Assembly (NCBI GenBank): GCA_027485675.1
Contig: JAIXQP010000034.1
Location: 1 to 36,369, forward strand
DNA from: Terriglobales bacterium
GTDB taxonomy: Bacteria; Acidobacteriota; Terriglobia; Bryobacterales; Bryobacteraceae
Length of the DNA stretch: 36,369 bases
Direction: 5' to 3'
The position numbers and the translations under genes were made by a program. A model generated the notes under the pieces. That model had not been told where the DNA came from. It saw only the letters and a list, made by a program, of their open reading frames with translations, and ran no database searches. Below are positions 7,198 through 15,926 of the stretch, in pieces (within the stretch, counting starts at the first letter, position 1; each line of letters starts with the position of its first letter).

Positions 7198-8685
7198 ATG
7201 GATCCCCTTTCGCTGGTGCTCAAGAGTTCGATTCTGCTGGCGGCGGCCGGCCTGGTAACGCAGTGCCTCCGCCGCCAATCCGCCGCTTTTCGCCACCTGG
7301 TGTGGCTGTTGGCGATGGCTGCGCTGCCGTTGTTGCCGTTGCTGACCCGGACGCTGCCGGCGCTACCCGTGACCTCACCGGCCCCGCTTTTCCGCACGAC
7401 GGTTACCGCGGGCGGCGGCGCCTCCGCGGGCGTGGCGGCGGCCCTGCCACTGGACCTGTTTTCGCTGTGGGCGCTGGGCGCCGGCGGGATGCTGCTGCAT
7501 CTGGCCATCTCCCTGCTGCTGCTGCGCCGCCTGCGCCGGCGGGCGACCGGCACCCACTCCATACTGCGAAGCGCACCGTCCGGCACGATGCCGCTGACGT
7601 TCGGACACTTCCGGCCCGTGATTCTGCTGCCGGCGGATGCCGCGGCATGGCCCGCGCCGCGCCGCCGGCATGCGGTGCTCCACGAGATTGCGCACATTCG
7701 GCGCCACGATTTTGCGGCGCACGTGTTCGCCCGGTTTGTCTTGGCGCTCTATTGGTGGCAACCGCTCGCCTGGTTGGCGTGGCGCCGGCTGCTGGTGGAG
7801 CGCGAGATGGCCGCCGACGACCTGGTGCTTGGCCGCGGCGTTCGGCCTTCCGAGTACGCCCAGAGCCTGCTGCACGTCGCCGCCGCGCTGCCGCCGGCCC
7901 CGTTCGCCATCGCCATGGCCCGCCGCCTACCGTTTGAAAACCGCTTGCGGGCCATTCTCTCGGCACGAACGGTCCGGACGGCGCCGGGCCTCGGCACCGT
8001 GGCGTTTGCCGTGGTGGCCTGGGCGCTGATGGTTCTGCCCCTGGCCACCGTGAGCGCGCAATCTCCCGCGACCCCGCCGGCGCTGCAAGAGGGCCTGGAG
8101 GCTTTGCGACGGAAGGCCTATGAGGAGGCCTTTGCGCGCTTTTCCCGCCTGGACCCCGCGCGCGCCGCCCTGTGGCAGGCCATCACCCGCGAAAGCCAGG
8201 GCCAGGACGCGGCGGCGGAACAGCACTTTGAACAGGCCGTGGCGCTCGCCGCCGGAGACGATGGCGGCCAACTGGTGGCGCTGCGGCTGTATGGGCGCTT
8301 TTTGAGGCAGCAGGCCGGGCGGCAGGCAGGGCTCCAGGCCATTCAGGCCCGGCAGGCGGCTCTGCAGGCCAAACTGGCGCCACCTGCGGCCGGTTCGGCG
8401 CCGCGGCTGAGCCGGGAAGGGACCCGGCCGCGGCTCTTGACGAAGGTGGAGCCGGAGTACTCCGAAGAGGCCCGGGCCGCCAAAATCGATGGCGCCGTGG
8501 TTCTCTCCGTGGTGATTGACCGGAGTGGCCGGCCCGTGAATCTGCGGGTGATTCGCGGGCTGGGTCTGGGCCTGGACGAACGAGCGATCGCGGCGGTTGC
8601 GCAGTGGCGGTTCGAGCCGGGACGGGAGAACGGGGAGCCCGTGGATGTGCAGGCGACGGTGGAAGTGAACTTTCGGCTTCTGTGA
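7198..8685 (+). CDS. M56 (BlaR1-like) membrane metallopeptidase with TonB C-terminal domain
   Basis: Counting from ATG 7198 the protein has 495 residues. An N-terminal M56 region has hydrophobic helices near 7-23, 32-50 and 87-111, the zinc motif HEIAH at about 162-166, and EREMAADD at about 201-208 for the third ligand. A last membrane helix lies near 268-285. A helical, TPR-like Ala/Gln-rich segment (about 297-390) leads to a TonB C-terminal fold (about 410-495: EPEYSEEARAAKIDG, VVLSVVIDRSG, QWRFEPG). In BlaR1 a penicillin-binding sensor occupies this end, so the input differs. I chose ATG 7198 because AAGGA lies seven bases upstream. Overlapping genes on both sides indicate one operon. Confidence 0.9.
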   Translation: MDPLSLVLKSSILLAAAGLVTQCLRRQSAAFRHLVWLLAMAALPLLPLLTRTLPALPVTSPAPLFRTTVTAGGGASAGVAAALPLDLFSLWALGAGGMLLHLAISLLLLRRLRRRATGTHSILRSAPSGTMPLTFGHFRPVILLPADAAAWPAPRRRHAVLHEIAHIRRHDFAAHVFARFVLALYWWQPLAWLAWRRLLVEREMAADDLVLGRGVRPSEYAQSLLHVAAALPPAPFAIAMARRLPFENRLRAILSARTVRTAPGLGTVAFAVVAWALMVLPLATVSAQSPATPPALQEGLEALRRKAYEEAFARFSRLDPARAALWQAITRESQGQDAAAEQHFEQAVALAAGDDGGQLVALRLYGRFLRQQAGRQAGLQAIQARQAALQAKLAPPAAGSAPRLSREGTRPRLLTKVEPEYSEEARAAKIDGAVVLSVVIDRSGRPVNLRVIRGLGLGLDERAIAAVAQWRFEPGRENGEPVDVQATVEVNFRLL

Positions 8686-9248
8686 TGGCTGTGCGTCTGC
8701 TCCTTCCCGCAGTGCTGATCTTGGCCGGGTGCGCCGCGCGGCGACCGCTGCCCGTGGCGCCGCCGTCGCGAGAGTATTTCGATTTGCGTCCGGGGCAGAC
8801 GCTTCGCGTGATCACTCCGCTGCTGCGTAGCGGAGGCTTTCAGGTGCCCGGGGCCTCGGCGGCGGTTGGGCAGGGCGAGGGCCGTTTGCAGGTCACCGTG
8901 GACACGAAGGGCGACTTCCTGGGCTACGAGGAGTCGCTCTATGCCGTTAGCGAAGGCCTGCGGATTACTCCGACCGAAACGGCGACGATCCTCGACGGCG
9001 TGCGGACACCGGCGGCAAAGCCGCGGGTGCCATTGTTCGAGCTTCCCCGGCGATCGCGCTATGTGCGGCTACTGTATCTGTTGCGGTCGAGCGCGGCGGA
9101 CCACAACATGGCGGTACTGGCGGCGCCGGACCTGGCCGGGCTGGAGAGGCTGACGGCAGCGGTCCGCGCCAATCCGGCAACCGGCTGCCGGGCGCCCCGG
9201 TGCGTGTGGGTGCCGGCGGGGATCGCGGTGCGTCCGCTGAACCCGTGA
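8685..9248 (+). CDS. Small lipoprotein of the BlaI/M56 operon
   Basis: The 187-aa product begins MAVRLLLPAVLILAGC, a type II signal sequence with lipobox LAGC, so it is a probable lipoprotein. The rest (REYFDLRPGQTLRVITPLLR, a VTVDTKGDFLGYEESLYAV segment, ELPRRSRYVRLLYLLRSS) suggests a beta-rich fold. I do not recognise a family. It contains a Cys pair near the C terminus (CRAPRC). Its ATG overlaps the M56 stop by one base (TGATG), so the two are translated together and probably function together, perhaps as the partner of the TonB-like domain in the periplasm. That role is inference. Confidence 0.82.
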   Translation: MAVRLLLPAVLILAGCAARRPLPVAPPSREYFDLRPGQTLRVITPLLRSGGFQVPGASAAVGQGEGRLQVTVDTKGDFLGYEESLYAVSEGLRITPTETATILDGVRTPAAKPRVPLFELPRRSRYVRLLYLLRSSAADHNMAVLAAPDLAGLERLTAAVRANPATGCRAPRCVWVPAGIAVRPLNP

Positions 9249-9274
9249 AGTGCGTTGTGGCCGTTGGCGCGGCG

Positions 9275-10591
9275 CTACCCTGCCGCCGCTACTTTGGTGA
9301 TCACTACGCGATCTACCCGGTTGCCCTCCATGGCCACCACTTCGAACTTCCATCCGTCGATGGTAAACGAATCACCGGGCACCGGGATCCGGTGCAGATG
9401 GGCCAGCACCAAACCGCCCAGGGTGGTGAAACCATCCTCTTCGCCAGGAATCTCGCGCCATTCGAGCGCCTCTTTGACATCGGAGATGGGCATCGCGCCA
9501 TCGACCTGCCAACTGCCATCCGCTATCTTGGCCAGGCGGGACCGCACCCCTTCGCCCGGGCCCCGCAGGTCACCGACGACGGCTTGCATGAGATCCGTCA
9601 GGGTCACCATGCCGTCAATGCCGCCATGCTCGTCGACCACCAGCGCCATCTGTTCACCGGTCTGCTGGAGCCGTTCCAGCACATCGAGCGCCGGGGTTGT
9701 TTCGGGCACGATGAGCGGGGCGGTGGAGAGCGCCCGCAGATCGAGCGGCCGCCCGGACTCGAGCGCCATGAAGAGCTCCTTCACGTGGACGATACCGATG
9801 ACGCCGTCCAGGTCTCCTTCCACCACGGGGAAGCGGGAATGCGTCGACTGGCGGATCACCGCGCGGTTCTCCTCCCAGGGAGCGGTGATGTCGAGCCACA
9901 CTACTTTGCCGCGCGGCTGCATGAGATCCACCACCCGCCGATCGCCGAGGCGGAAGACGCCTTCCACCATTTCCTGCTCAGCTTCTTCAAACGTACCGTG
10001 TTCGGTACCCTGGGCGATCAGCACCTTGATCTCGTCCTCGGTGACCGGCGCATCGTTGTTCTGGTGGAAGGGGAGCAGCTTCATCACCAACTGCGTCGAG
10101 AGCGTAAGGACGCTGACGGCGGGTGAGCCGATCCGCGACAACCACCGCATCGACGGGGCGAGCGCCGTGGCGATTCCTTCGGCGTTGCTCAGCGCGAGGT
10201 TCTTCGGCACCAGTTCGCCGATGATGAGCGAGAGATAGGTGATGATGAGAACCACCACCGTAATGGAGATGGAGTCGCTGTAGGCGGCCACCGGGGGGAA
10301 CTGCTTCAGATAGACGGACAGCTTTTCGGCGATGGTCGCCCCGCCAAAGGCGCCGGCCAGGGTGCCGATCATCGTAATGCCCACTTGGACGGTGGAGAGA
10401 AAATTGTGCGGGTTCGCCGCTAGTTCCAAAGCCACGGCGGCGCCTTGGCTTCCTTCTTCGGCCCTTTGCCGGAGCCGCGCCTTGCGCGAGGAGACGACGG
10501 CCATCTCCGCCATCGAGAAGATGCCGTTGGCGAGGACGAGCAGCAGGATCAAGGAGACTTCGAGGCCAATGTTACCCATTGGCCCCATCAT
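9275..10591 (-). CDS. CNNM/CorC-HlyC family membrane protein (DUF21, CBS, CorC domains)
   Basis: The 438-aa protein has the standard order. A DUF21 transmembrane domain (about 8-190) contains GIFSMAEMAVVSSRKARLRQ and LIIGELVPKNLAL. Two CBS motifs (about 210-335) include MQPRGKVVWLD, HSRFPVVEGDLDGVIGIVHV and DEHGGIDGMVTLTDL. A C-terminal CorC/HlyC domain contains DGAMPISDVKEAL, TLGGLVLAHLHRIP and FEVVAMEGNRVDRV. Members are linked to Mg2+/Co2+ transport or efflux, not to haemolysis. Start choices are the clustered ATGs at 10591, 10588 and 10579. It begins 11 bp after rapZ and closes the ten-gene run. Convergent with the lipoprotein gene. Confidence 0.92.
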   Translation of the reverse strand: MMGPMGNIGLEVSLILLLVLANGIFSMAEMAVVSSRKARLRQRAEEGSQGAAVALELAANPHNFLSTVQVGITMIGTLAGAFGGATIAEKLSVYLKQFPPVAAYSDSISITVVVLIITYLSLIIGELVPKNLALSNAEGIATALAPSMRWLSRIGSPAVSVLTLSTQLVMKLLPFHQNNDAPVTEDEIKVLIAQGTEHGTFEEAEQEMVEGVFRLGDRRVVDLMQPRGKVVWLDITAPWEENRAVIRQSTHSRFPVVEGDLDGVIGIVHVKELFMALESGRPLDLRALSTAPLIVPETTPALDVLERLQQTGEQMALVVDEHGGIDGMVTLTDLMQAVVGDLRGPGEGVRSRLAKIADGSWQVDGAMPISDVKEALEWREIPGEEDGFTTLGGLVLAHLHRIPVPGDSFTIDGWKFEVVAMEGNRVDRVVITKVAAAG

Positions 10592-10602
10592 ACTTCTGAA
10601 TC

Positions 10603-11487
10603 TTACTTCTGAATGTCGCGGTGCAGGCCCTTGACGCGATAGCCCATCTTGGTCAGGCGCTTCCGGATCTCCTCGGCCATCATCACGCTGCGGTGATGGC
10701 CACCGGTGCAGCCGAAGGAGATGGTCAGATAGCTCTTGCCCTCTTCGATGTAGTGCGGCAGCAAATATTCGAGCAGATCGGAGATCCGTTCCATGAACTC
10801 GTTCGTCTGCGGAAAGCTGCGGATGTACTTGGCGACGTTCGGATTCTTGCCCGTTAGGTCCTTGTACTGCGGGATGTAGTTGGGATTGGGCAGGAAACGG
10901 ACGTCGAAGACGAGGTCTGAATCCGGCGGAATTCCGTGCCGGTAGCCGAAGCTGGTGACGTAGATGAGGATCTGCGATTCGTCCCGCCCGGCGCCGAACT
11001 TTTCGCCAATCACCTCGCGCAGTTCGTGGACGTTGAACTTCGAGGTGTTCAAGACGATATCGGCCAGCGCGCGGATCGGCTCGAGCAGCTGCCGCTCTTC
11101 CTTGACGCTGGTCGCCACGTTGCGGTCGCCGCCCAGGGGGTGCGGACGCCGGGTTTCGCTGAAGCGGCGCATCAGCGCGGCGTCGTCGGCTTCGAGATAC
11201 AGCAACCGGGTGGGGATCGCCTTGCGGATCTGCTCATACATGGCGGGAAACCGCCGGAGCGCCTCGCCCTCGCGCACATCGACGACGAGGGCGGCGGAGG
11301 CGATCTGCGGGCTGCTGCCGGTCAGCTCCGCGAACTTCGGGATGAGCTCGAGGGGCAGGTTATCCACGGAGTAGTAACCCAGATCCTCGAGCGACTTGAG
11401 CACGGTCCCTTTCCCCGAACCGCTCATGCCCGTGATGATCACGAGTTCTGAGCGGCCGGCCTGTTTCATCGGGGTCTTTTTCGCCAC
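10603..11487 (-). CDS. rapZ: RNase adapter protein RapZ
   Basis: The 294-aa protein has the Walker A motif GMSGSGKGT at about 20-28, LESLGYYSVDNLP-like sequence, and the strongly conserved C-terminal part (VTSFGYRHGIPPDSDLVFDVRFLPNPNY, SFGCTGGHHRSV) known as the GlmZ-binding/YvcJ region. RapZ binds and hydrolyses nucleotides and in enterobacteria directs RNase E to the GlmZ small RNA; in distant phyla its target is unknown. The start is GTG 11487, 9 bp after the hpf stop; ATG 11469 is an alternative. Location after rpoN and hpf is the classical context. Confidence 0.95.
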   Translation of the reverse strand: MAKKTPMKQAGRSELVIITGMSGSGKGTVLKSLEDLGYYSVDNLPLELIPKFAELTGSSPQIASAALVVDVREGEALRRFPAMYEQIRKAIPTRLLYLEADDAALMRRFSETRRPHPLGGDRNVATSVKEERQLLEPIRALADIVLNTSKFNVHELREVIGEKFGAGRDESQILIYVTSFGYRHGIPPDSDLVFDVRFLPNPNYIPQYKDLTGKNPNVAKYIRSFPQTNEFMERISDLLEYLLPHYIEEGKSYLTISFGCTGGHHRSVMMAEEIRKRLTKMGYRVKGLHRDIQK

Positions 11488-11496
11488 AGGATTTAT

Positions 11497-12045
11497 CTAT
11501 GCCTGGAAGAAGTCGAAATCGCCATCCGCCCGGCGGATGACTACGCTGATTCCTTCGGTTTCCGCATCGCGGAAGGCCACGTAGGGCACGCTCTTCCGGA
11601 TGGCCACGAGCACCGCTTCGTCCACGCTCATCGGCTTCTTGCTGACTTTCGCCGCATGGACCTTCGGGCTCGCCACTTTGGCCGGCGCCTTTTTGGCCGC
11701 TTCCTTGGCGGCTTCCTTCGCCACGGTCTCCACCAGCTTCACGCCGACGCGCACCGTATCGCGTTTCTTCTCGCGGAGCTTGATCACCTGCTTCTCGAGC
11801 TTGTCGAGCGCCTCGGTCAAGGCCGGCAGATAAGCAGGACCCTTGGCCACCGAGACGAGCGAATGGTGCTGGAAGTTCACCGTGATCTCGGCCTTCTTCT
11901 GGCGCTTGTCGGGATTCAGGATGACGTGCGCCTCCTTCTCTCCCTTGCCATCGATCATCTTGCCAAGCTTGACAAACCGCTTTTCGAGCTTCGCGAGTTG
12001 AGCGGCGGTTAACTCTCCGTTACCGCCGGTGTAGTGCAGATTCAT
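11497..12045 (-). CDS. hpf: Ribosome hibernation-promoting factor, long form
   Basis: The 182-aa protein has an N-terminal S30AE/HPF domain (about 1-100: LAKLEKRFVKLGKMIDGKG, VILNPDKRQKKAEITVNFQHH) that binds the ribosomal decoding region. A Lys/Ala-rich linker (KEAAKEAAKKAPAKVASP) follows. The C-terminal domain (about 136-182) reads KPMSVDEAVLVAI, YVAFRDAETEGISVVIRRADG, the dimerisation module that in long HPF joins two 70S ribosomes. Long HPF alone can form hibernating 100S ribosomes in stationary phase. It lies 7 bp after rpoN, which is a conserved arrangement, and 9 bp before rapZ. Confidence 0.95.
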   Translation of the reverse strand: MNLHYTGGNGELTAAQLAKLEKRFVKLGKMIDGKGEKEAHVILNPDKRQKKAEITVNFQHHSLVSVAKGPAYLPALTEALDKLEKQVIKLREKKRDTVRVGVKLVETVAKEAAKEAAKKAPAKVASPKVHAAKVSKKPMSVDEAVLVAIRKSVPYVAFRDAETEGISVVIRRADGDFDFFQA

Positions 12046-12052
12046 AGTCGAT

Positions 12053-13585
12053 TTAGTCCCTCACGCGGCGTTGGTGGGTGGAAGGGATCTTCAAATCCTC
12101 CCGGTACTTCGCCACCGTTCGCCGCGTAACATTAATTCCTTCGGCCTGTAGCTTCGCGGTGATCTGATCGTCGGTGAGAGGTTTGCCCGGGTCCTCTTCC
12201 TCGATCATCTTTTTCACCATCCGCTTCAGGAGCAGCAGCGGCGTGGAGCTGCCGCTTGGCCCCTGCACCGCTTCCGAGAAGAAGTAGCGCAGTTCAAAAA
12301 CACCTTGCGGCGTATGGGCATACTTGCCGGATACCGCGCGGCTGACCGTCGAGGCGTGTACGCCGATCTCTTCGGCCAGATCCTTGATCATCATGGGCCG
12401 CAACTGGTTGAGCCCATGCTCCAGGAACTCGCGCTGCCGTTCAATGATGCAGTTGCACACCTTCAAGATGGTCTGCTTCCGCTGCTCGATGTTCTTGAGC
12501 AGCATGGACGCCGCGTTGAAACGGTCCTTGACGTAGTTGCGAACCTCTTTGTTCGGCTCCTGGTCGCGGTCGAGCATTTTGATGTACTGCCGGTTGAGCC
12601 GCAACTGGGGAAGGTCGTCGTCGTTCAGTTCGATGTGGTAGTTGTCGCCGTCCTTGTAGATGTAGACGTCGGGCTCCACGGTTCGCGCGCCGGGTCCGGA
12701 ATAGCGCAGCCCCGGCCGGGGGTCGAGATGCTTAATGGCTTCAACCGCCACCTGGATATGCTCGATGGGGCGGCCCAGCAGTTTAGCCAGTTCGCGGTAC
12801 TGCCGGGTTTCGAGCAGCTTCATGTGCTGATCGAGGATCTTCCAGGCCACGCTGCCGACGGCACGGCGGTTTTCGAGCTGGAGCATCAGGCACTCGCGCA
12901 CATCGCGGGCGCCGACGCCGGCGGGGTCGAGCGACTGCACTTCTTCAATCGCCTTTTCGACGTCGTCCACCGTGTGGCTGCCATAGGTAGCGATCTCTTC
13001 GGCGGAGGCGGTGACGTAGCCGTTGTCGTCCAGGTTGCCGATGACGCTTTCGCAGGCGTCCCGCACCTCTTCCGGCATCACCACCAGACTCAACTGGCTC
13101 CGCAGATGGTCGCCCAGCGTGACGGGCGCCGAAGCGAAGGTCTCCCAACTGGGCTTTTCCGGGTTCTCGCCGGCCGGGCTCTTGAAGCCGGGCTCCAGGT
13201 AGTCGTTGAAGTAGTTGTCGAAGTCGATTTCGTCAAACGGATCGGTGGTGGCCGCGGGGGCAGGCTCATCACTGCTGGCCTCCACCGAATCGCCGAGACG
13301 TTCGGACTGATGCTCGGCCTCGGTTCCGGTGGCCGCCAGCAGCTCCTGGTCGGCTGGGGCGGACTCGCGTTCCCGCTCGAGGACTTCCTGCAGTTCGGCC
13401 GCGGTGAGCTCCTCCGAGGGGTCCAGAGACTCCTCGAGCACAGGGTTCTGGGCCACCTCCTGGGCGATCATCTCTTTCAGTTCGAGCCGGTTTAGCTGCA
13501 GAACCGTCACCAACTGGACGAGGCCAGGGGTCAGGATTTGCTTCTGCGCGACGCCAACATGCAGCCGCTGGGAAAGCATACTCAT
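12053..13585 (-). CDS. rpoN: RNA polymerase sigma-54 factor
   Basis: The 510-aa protein shows the complete RpoN layout. Region I is Gln/Leu-rich (LHVGVAQKQILTPGLVQLVTVLQLNRLELKE). An acidic region II spans about 55-130, followed by the core-binding domain (SLDPAGVGARDVRECLMLQ). The DNA-binding part includes the helix-turn-helix EEIGVHASTVSRAVSGKYAHTPQG with ELRYFFSEAV, and the RpoN box TRRTVAKYRE near the C terminus. Sigma-54 recognises -24/-12 promoters and needs AAA+ activators, none of which is in this window. It starts at ATG 13585, coupled by ATGA to the phosphodiesterase gene, with AGGGAC upstream; ATG 13579 is also possible. Confidence 0.97.
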   Translation of the reverse strand: MSMLSQRLHVGVAQKQILTPGLVQLVTVLQLNRLELKEMIAQEVAQNPVLEESLDPSEELTAAELQEVLERERESAPADQELLAATGTEAEHQSERLGDSVEASSDEPAPAATTDPFDEIDFDNYFNDYLEPGFKSPAGENPEKPSWETFASAPVTLGDHLRSQLSLVVMPEEVRDACESVIGNLDDNGYVTASAEEIATYGSHTVDDVEKAIEEVQSLDPAGVGARDVRECLMLQLENRRAVGSVAWKILDQHMKLLETRQYRELAKLLGRPIEHIQVAVEAIKHLDPRPGLRYSGPGARTVEPDVYIYKDGDNYHIELNDDDLPQLRLNRQYIKMLDRDQEPNKEVRNYVKDRFNAASMLLKNIEQRKQTILKVCNCIIERQREFLEHGLNQLRPMMIKDLAEEIGVHASTVSRAVSGKYAHTPQGVFELRYFFSEAVQGPSGSSTPLLLLKRMVKKMIEEEDPGKPLTDDQITAKLQAEGINVTRRTVAKYREDLKIPSTHQRRVRD

Positions 13586-14733
13586 TTCGTCCCTATTGTA
13601 GAAGATAGGCCGCTGAGCACGCTGAGCTTCTCATAAATCTGTTGCATGGGGATCTCCGGCGTTCGCTGCGGACGGATCCCTTTGCCCCATGCCAGATAAA
13701 CGGCGCGGTACCGGGTCGGCCAGTGCCCGTGGTTCCCTACCTCGCGGGGCTGGTTGAGCAACTTCACGTTGCCGAAGCCGAACCAGACGCCTTCGGCGCA
13801 TTCAAAGACAGCCCGGGCTTTCGCCAGCCGGGGCGACAGCCGCTTCACTTCATCACCGGGAATCTCCCGGCCGATGCCGTACTTCGGCGTGGCCTTCGCC
13901 TGGCGCAGCCAGGCTTCGGCTTCGGCGTCTTCGGCCAGGACGATGCCGCCCATGGGCCGGACCCCCTTGGGCGCCTCCGTGCGCAGATGCACCTCGGACT
14001 TGGCGGCTTCGAAGCCATGGTCCGACACCACCGCCACCCGGCCGCCCTTGGGCAGCGCCGCCAGCATCGTTCCGATCAGTTCGTCCGTGTATTCCAACAA
14101 GGCGTTGGATTCGACAGAGAAGGGTCCCGTTTCATGCGCCTCGCTATCCAGGTCCACCAGATGCACCAGAATGACGTCGGCTTTCTGTTCGAGAAAGTAG
14201 CGGACGGCCAAGGTACGCGTCCGGTCGTCCATCCACTCCTGCCGGAAACTCGGGAACCGGCCGGCGATCTGGTCGCACAAGCCGGCGGGTTTCGCCTTCG
14301 AGCAGATCGAAGGGGTATCCATGGCGCCGCCGCGCCGCTTCTTAAAGTACTCGGGCAGGTTGTAGGCTGCCGGGGCGTTGACGGTGACGGGCCAGGTGAT
14401 CACGGCCGCTTTCTTCCCCTGCTTGGCCGCCGCGTCGAGGAGCGTCGGCCGTTTCAGCAGGTTGACGTCCCAATAGTAGTCGCCGCCTTCTTCCGCGGGC
14501 CGCCGGTTCGAGAGGATGCCGTGCTCCTCGGCGGTGGCGCCGGTGATGAGTGTCGTGTGCGAGGGCCAGGTAACGGTGGGGACCACGCCCATCACCCCTC
14601 GGGACCACTCCCCTTCCCGCATCAGCTTCCGGAGGTTGGGAATCTTGAGGCCCAACTGGTCGGCGTTTTCAAGATACCGGTGGTCCAAGCCGTCAACGGA
14701 GACCACGAGAAGGGTAGCGAGGAAGAGACTCAT
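13582..14733 (-). CDS. NPP-type phosphodiesterase/pyrophosphatase (alkaline phosphatase superfamily)
   Basis: The 383-aa protein has the metal and nucleophile sites of nucleotide pyrophosphatase/phosphodiesterases: Asp14 in SVDGLD, the nucleophile Thr55 in PTVTWPSHTT, HLVDLDSEAHETG (Asp, His), VVSDHGF (Asp-His) and NHGHW (final His). The family hydrolyses nucleotide or lipid phosphodiesters. The first hydrophobic segment runs directly into the first catalytic strand, so no clear separate signal peptide is seen and localisation is uncertain. Starts and stops overlap neighbouring genes by ATGA on both sides (exporter upstream, rpoN downstream), placing sigma-54 translation behind it. Confidence 0.9.
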   Translation of the reverse strand: MSLFLATLLVVSVDGLDHRYLENADQLGLKIPNLRKLMREGEWSRGVMGVVPTVTWPSHTTLITGATAEEHGILSNRRPAEEGGDYYWDVNLLKRPTLLDAAAKQGKKAAVITWPVTVNAPAAYNLPEYFKKRRGGAMDTPSICSKAKPAGLCDQIAGRFPSFRQEWMDDRTRTLAVRYFLEQKADVILVHLVDLDSEAHETGPFSVESNALLEYTDELIGTMLAALPKGGRVAVVSDHGFEAAKSEVHLRTEAPKGVRPMGGIVLAEDAEAEAWLRQAKATPKYGIGREIPGDEVKRLSPRLAKARAVFECAEGVWFGFGNVKLLNQPREVGNHGHWPTRYRAVYLAWGKGIRPQRTPEIPMQQIYEKLSVLSGLSSTIGTK

Positions 14734-15926
14734 TTGCGAAGTACCGGCCAGACGCAGAGCGCCGCCACAAAGATGAACGCCGCGCCGGACCAGTAAGGGG
14801 AAGCAGCCCCGTAGTGATCAAAAACCAGGCCGGCCCAAAGGGGGCCGAAGACCCGCGTGAGGCTCAGGACGGCTTGGGTGGTGCCGAGGATGGAGCCCTG
14901 TTCGCGGTTGCTCACGCGCTGCGAAATCAACGAGGTGAGCGTGGGGTTGATAAAGCTGCTGCCGGTGGCGATCAGGCCGCTGGCCAGATAGAGCATCCAG
15001 CCTTCGGTGGCCACGGCGATGAGGATGAACCCCGGACCAAAGAGGGCGAAACCGCACCGGGCCAGCGTCCGCTCCTTGACCACCTTGGTGAGCCGGCGGA
15101 TGAGGTAGCCCTGATTGAAGGCGACCATGAAGCCGATGAAGGCGAACGTCCAGGCGTTGTCCTCCGCCGTCCATTGGAAGCGGGCGAGGGTGAACACGGA
15201 GAAGTTGGTTTGCAGTGCCGCAAAGGCAAAGTTCAACAGGAAGAGGCTGATGAGGAGCGCCCGCAGGGCGGAGTTCTGGAACGCCGTAACCACCGGCCGG
15301 AGCGGATTCAAGTCGCTCCACTGCGCCGGGCCGCTCTTGCGCCGTTCGGCGGGAAGAGTCTCCGGCAGCAGGAAGAAGGCAAAGAGGGAGGTGACGAGGG
15401 CCATGCAGCCGGCTCCGTAGGCCGGGGCGTGGATGCTGATCTTGCTGAGGAACCCGCCGAGCGCCGGGCCGATGATGAATCCGAGGCCGAAGGCCATGCC
15501 AATCAGACCGAAGTTCTTGGCCCGGTCCTCCGGGCGGGAGATATCGGCAAGAGCGGCTTGCGCCGTGGAAATGTTCCCTCCCGTGATGCCGTCGACGATG
15601 CGGGCGAAGAACATCAGCCAGAGCGAGGCGGCCCATCCGAATAGGAAGAAGCCGACGGCGGAGCCGAAGATACTGAAGACGAGGATCGGGCGCCGGCCGT
15701 AGCGATCCGAGAGGACGCCGAGGATGGGTGAGGCCACGAACTGCGCCGCGGAGTACGAGAGGCTGAGGAGGCCGACCGTGGTGGCGTCGGTCTGGAACTG
15801 CCGGACGAGATAGGGAATGATCGGGATGAGAATTCCGACGCCCAATAGATCCAGAAATACGGTTACAAAGACGAGCGTCAGCGTCCGCCGCTGCAGTTTT
15901 TCGTCAGTCAGAACGGGAGCTGTCAT
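14730..15926 (-). CDS. MFS transporter, TetA/DHA1-like
   Basis: The protein of about 398 residues has twelve predicted membrane helices and the MFS signatures: [17 protein letters not shown] in helix 1, motif A as [11 protein letters not shown] after helix 2, and [17 protein letters not shown] in helix 4, then [16 protein letters not shown] in helix 5. This pattern is that of tetracycline- or drug-type proton antiporters; the substrate cannot be told. ATG 15926 is preferred, with GGAAGA upstream; ATG 15947 is also possible. Its 5' end lies within the end of rsmG (about 20 nt overlap) and its stop overlaps the phosphodiesterase start (ATGA). Confidence 0.9.
   Translation of the reverse strand: MTAPVLTDEKLQRRTLTLVFVTVFLDLLGVGILIPIIPYLVRQFQTDATTVGLLSLSYSAAQFVASPILGVLSDRYGRRPILVFSIFGSAVGFFLFGWAASLWLMFFARIVDGITGGNISTAQAALADISRPEDRAKNFGLIGMAFGLGFIIGPALGGFLSKISIHAPAYGAGCMALVTSLFAFFLLPETLPAERRKSGPAQWSDLNPLRPVVTAFQNSALRALLISLFLLNFAFAALQTNFSVFTLARFQWTAEDNAWTFAFIGFMVAFNQGYLIRRLTKVVKERTLARCGFALFGPGFILIAVATEGWMLYLASGLIATGSSFINPTLTSLISQRVSNREQGSILGTTQAVLSLTRVFGPLWAGLVFDHYGAASPYWSGAAFIFVAALCVWPVLRK

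Noticed and set aside
12305-13495. Long open frame antisense to rpoN
   Set aside because: No recognisable domain or Shine-Dalgarno, and the rpoN frame is complete and conserved over the whole stretch.
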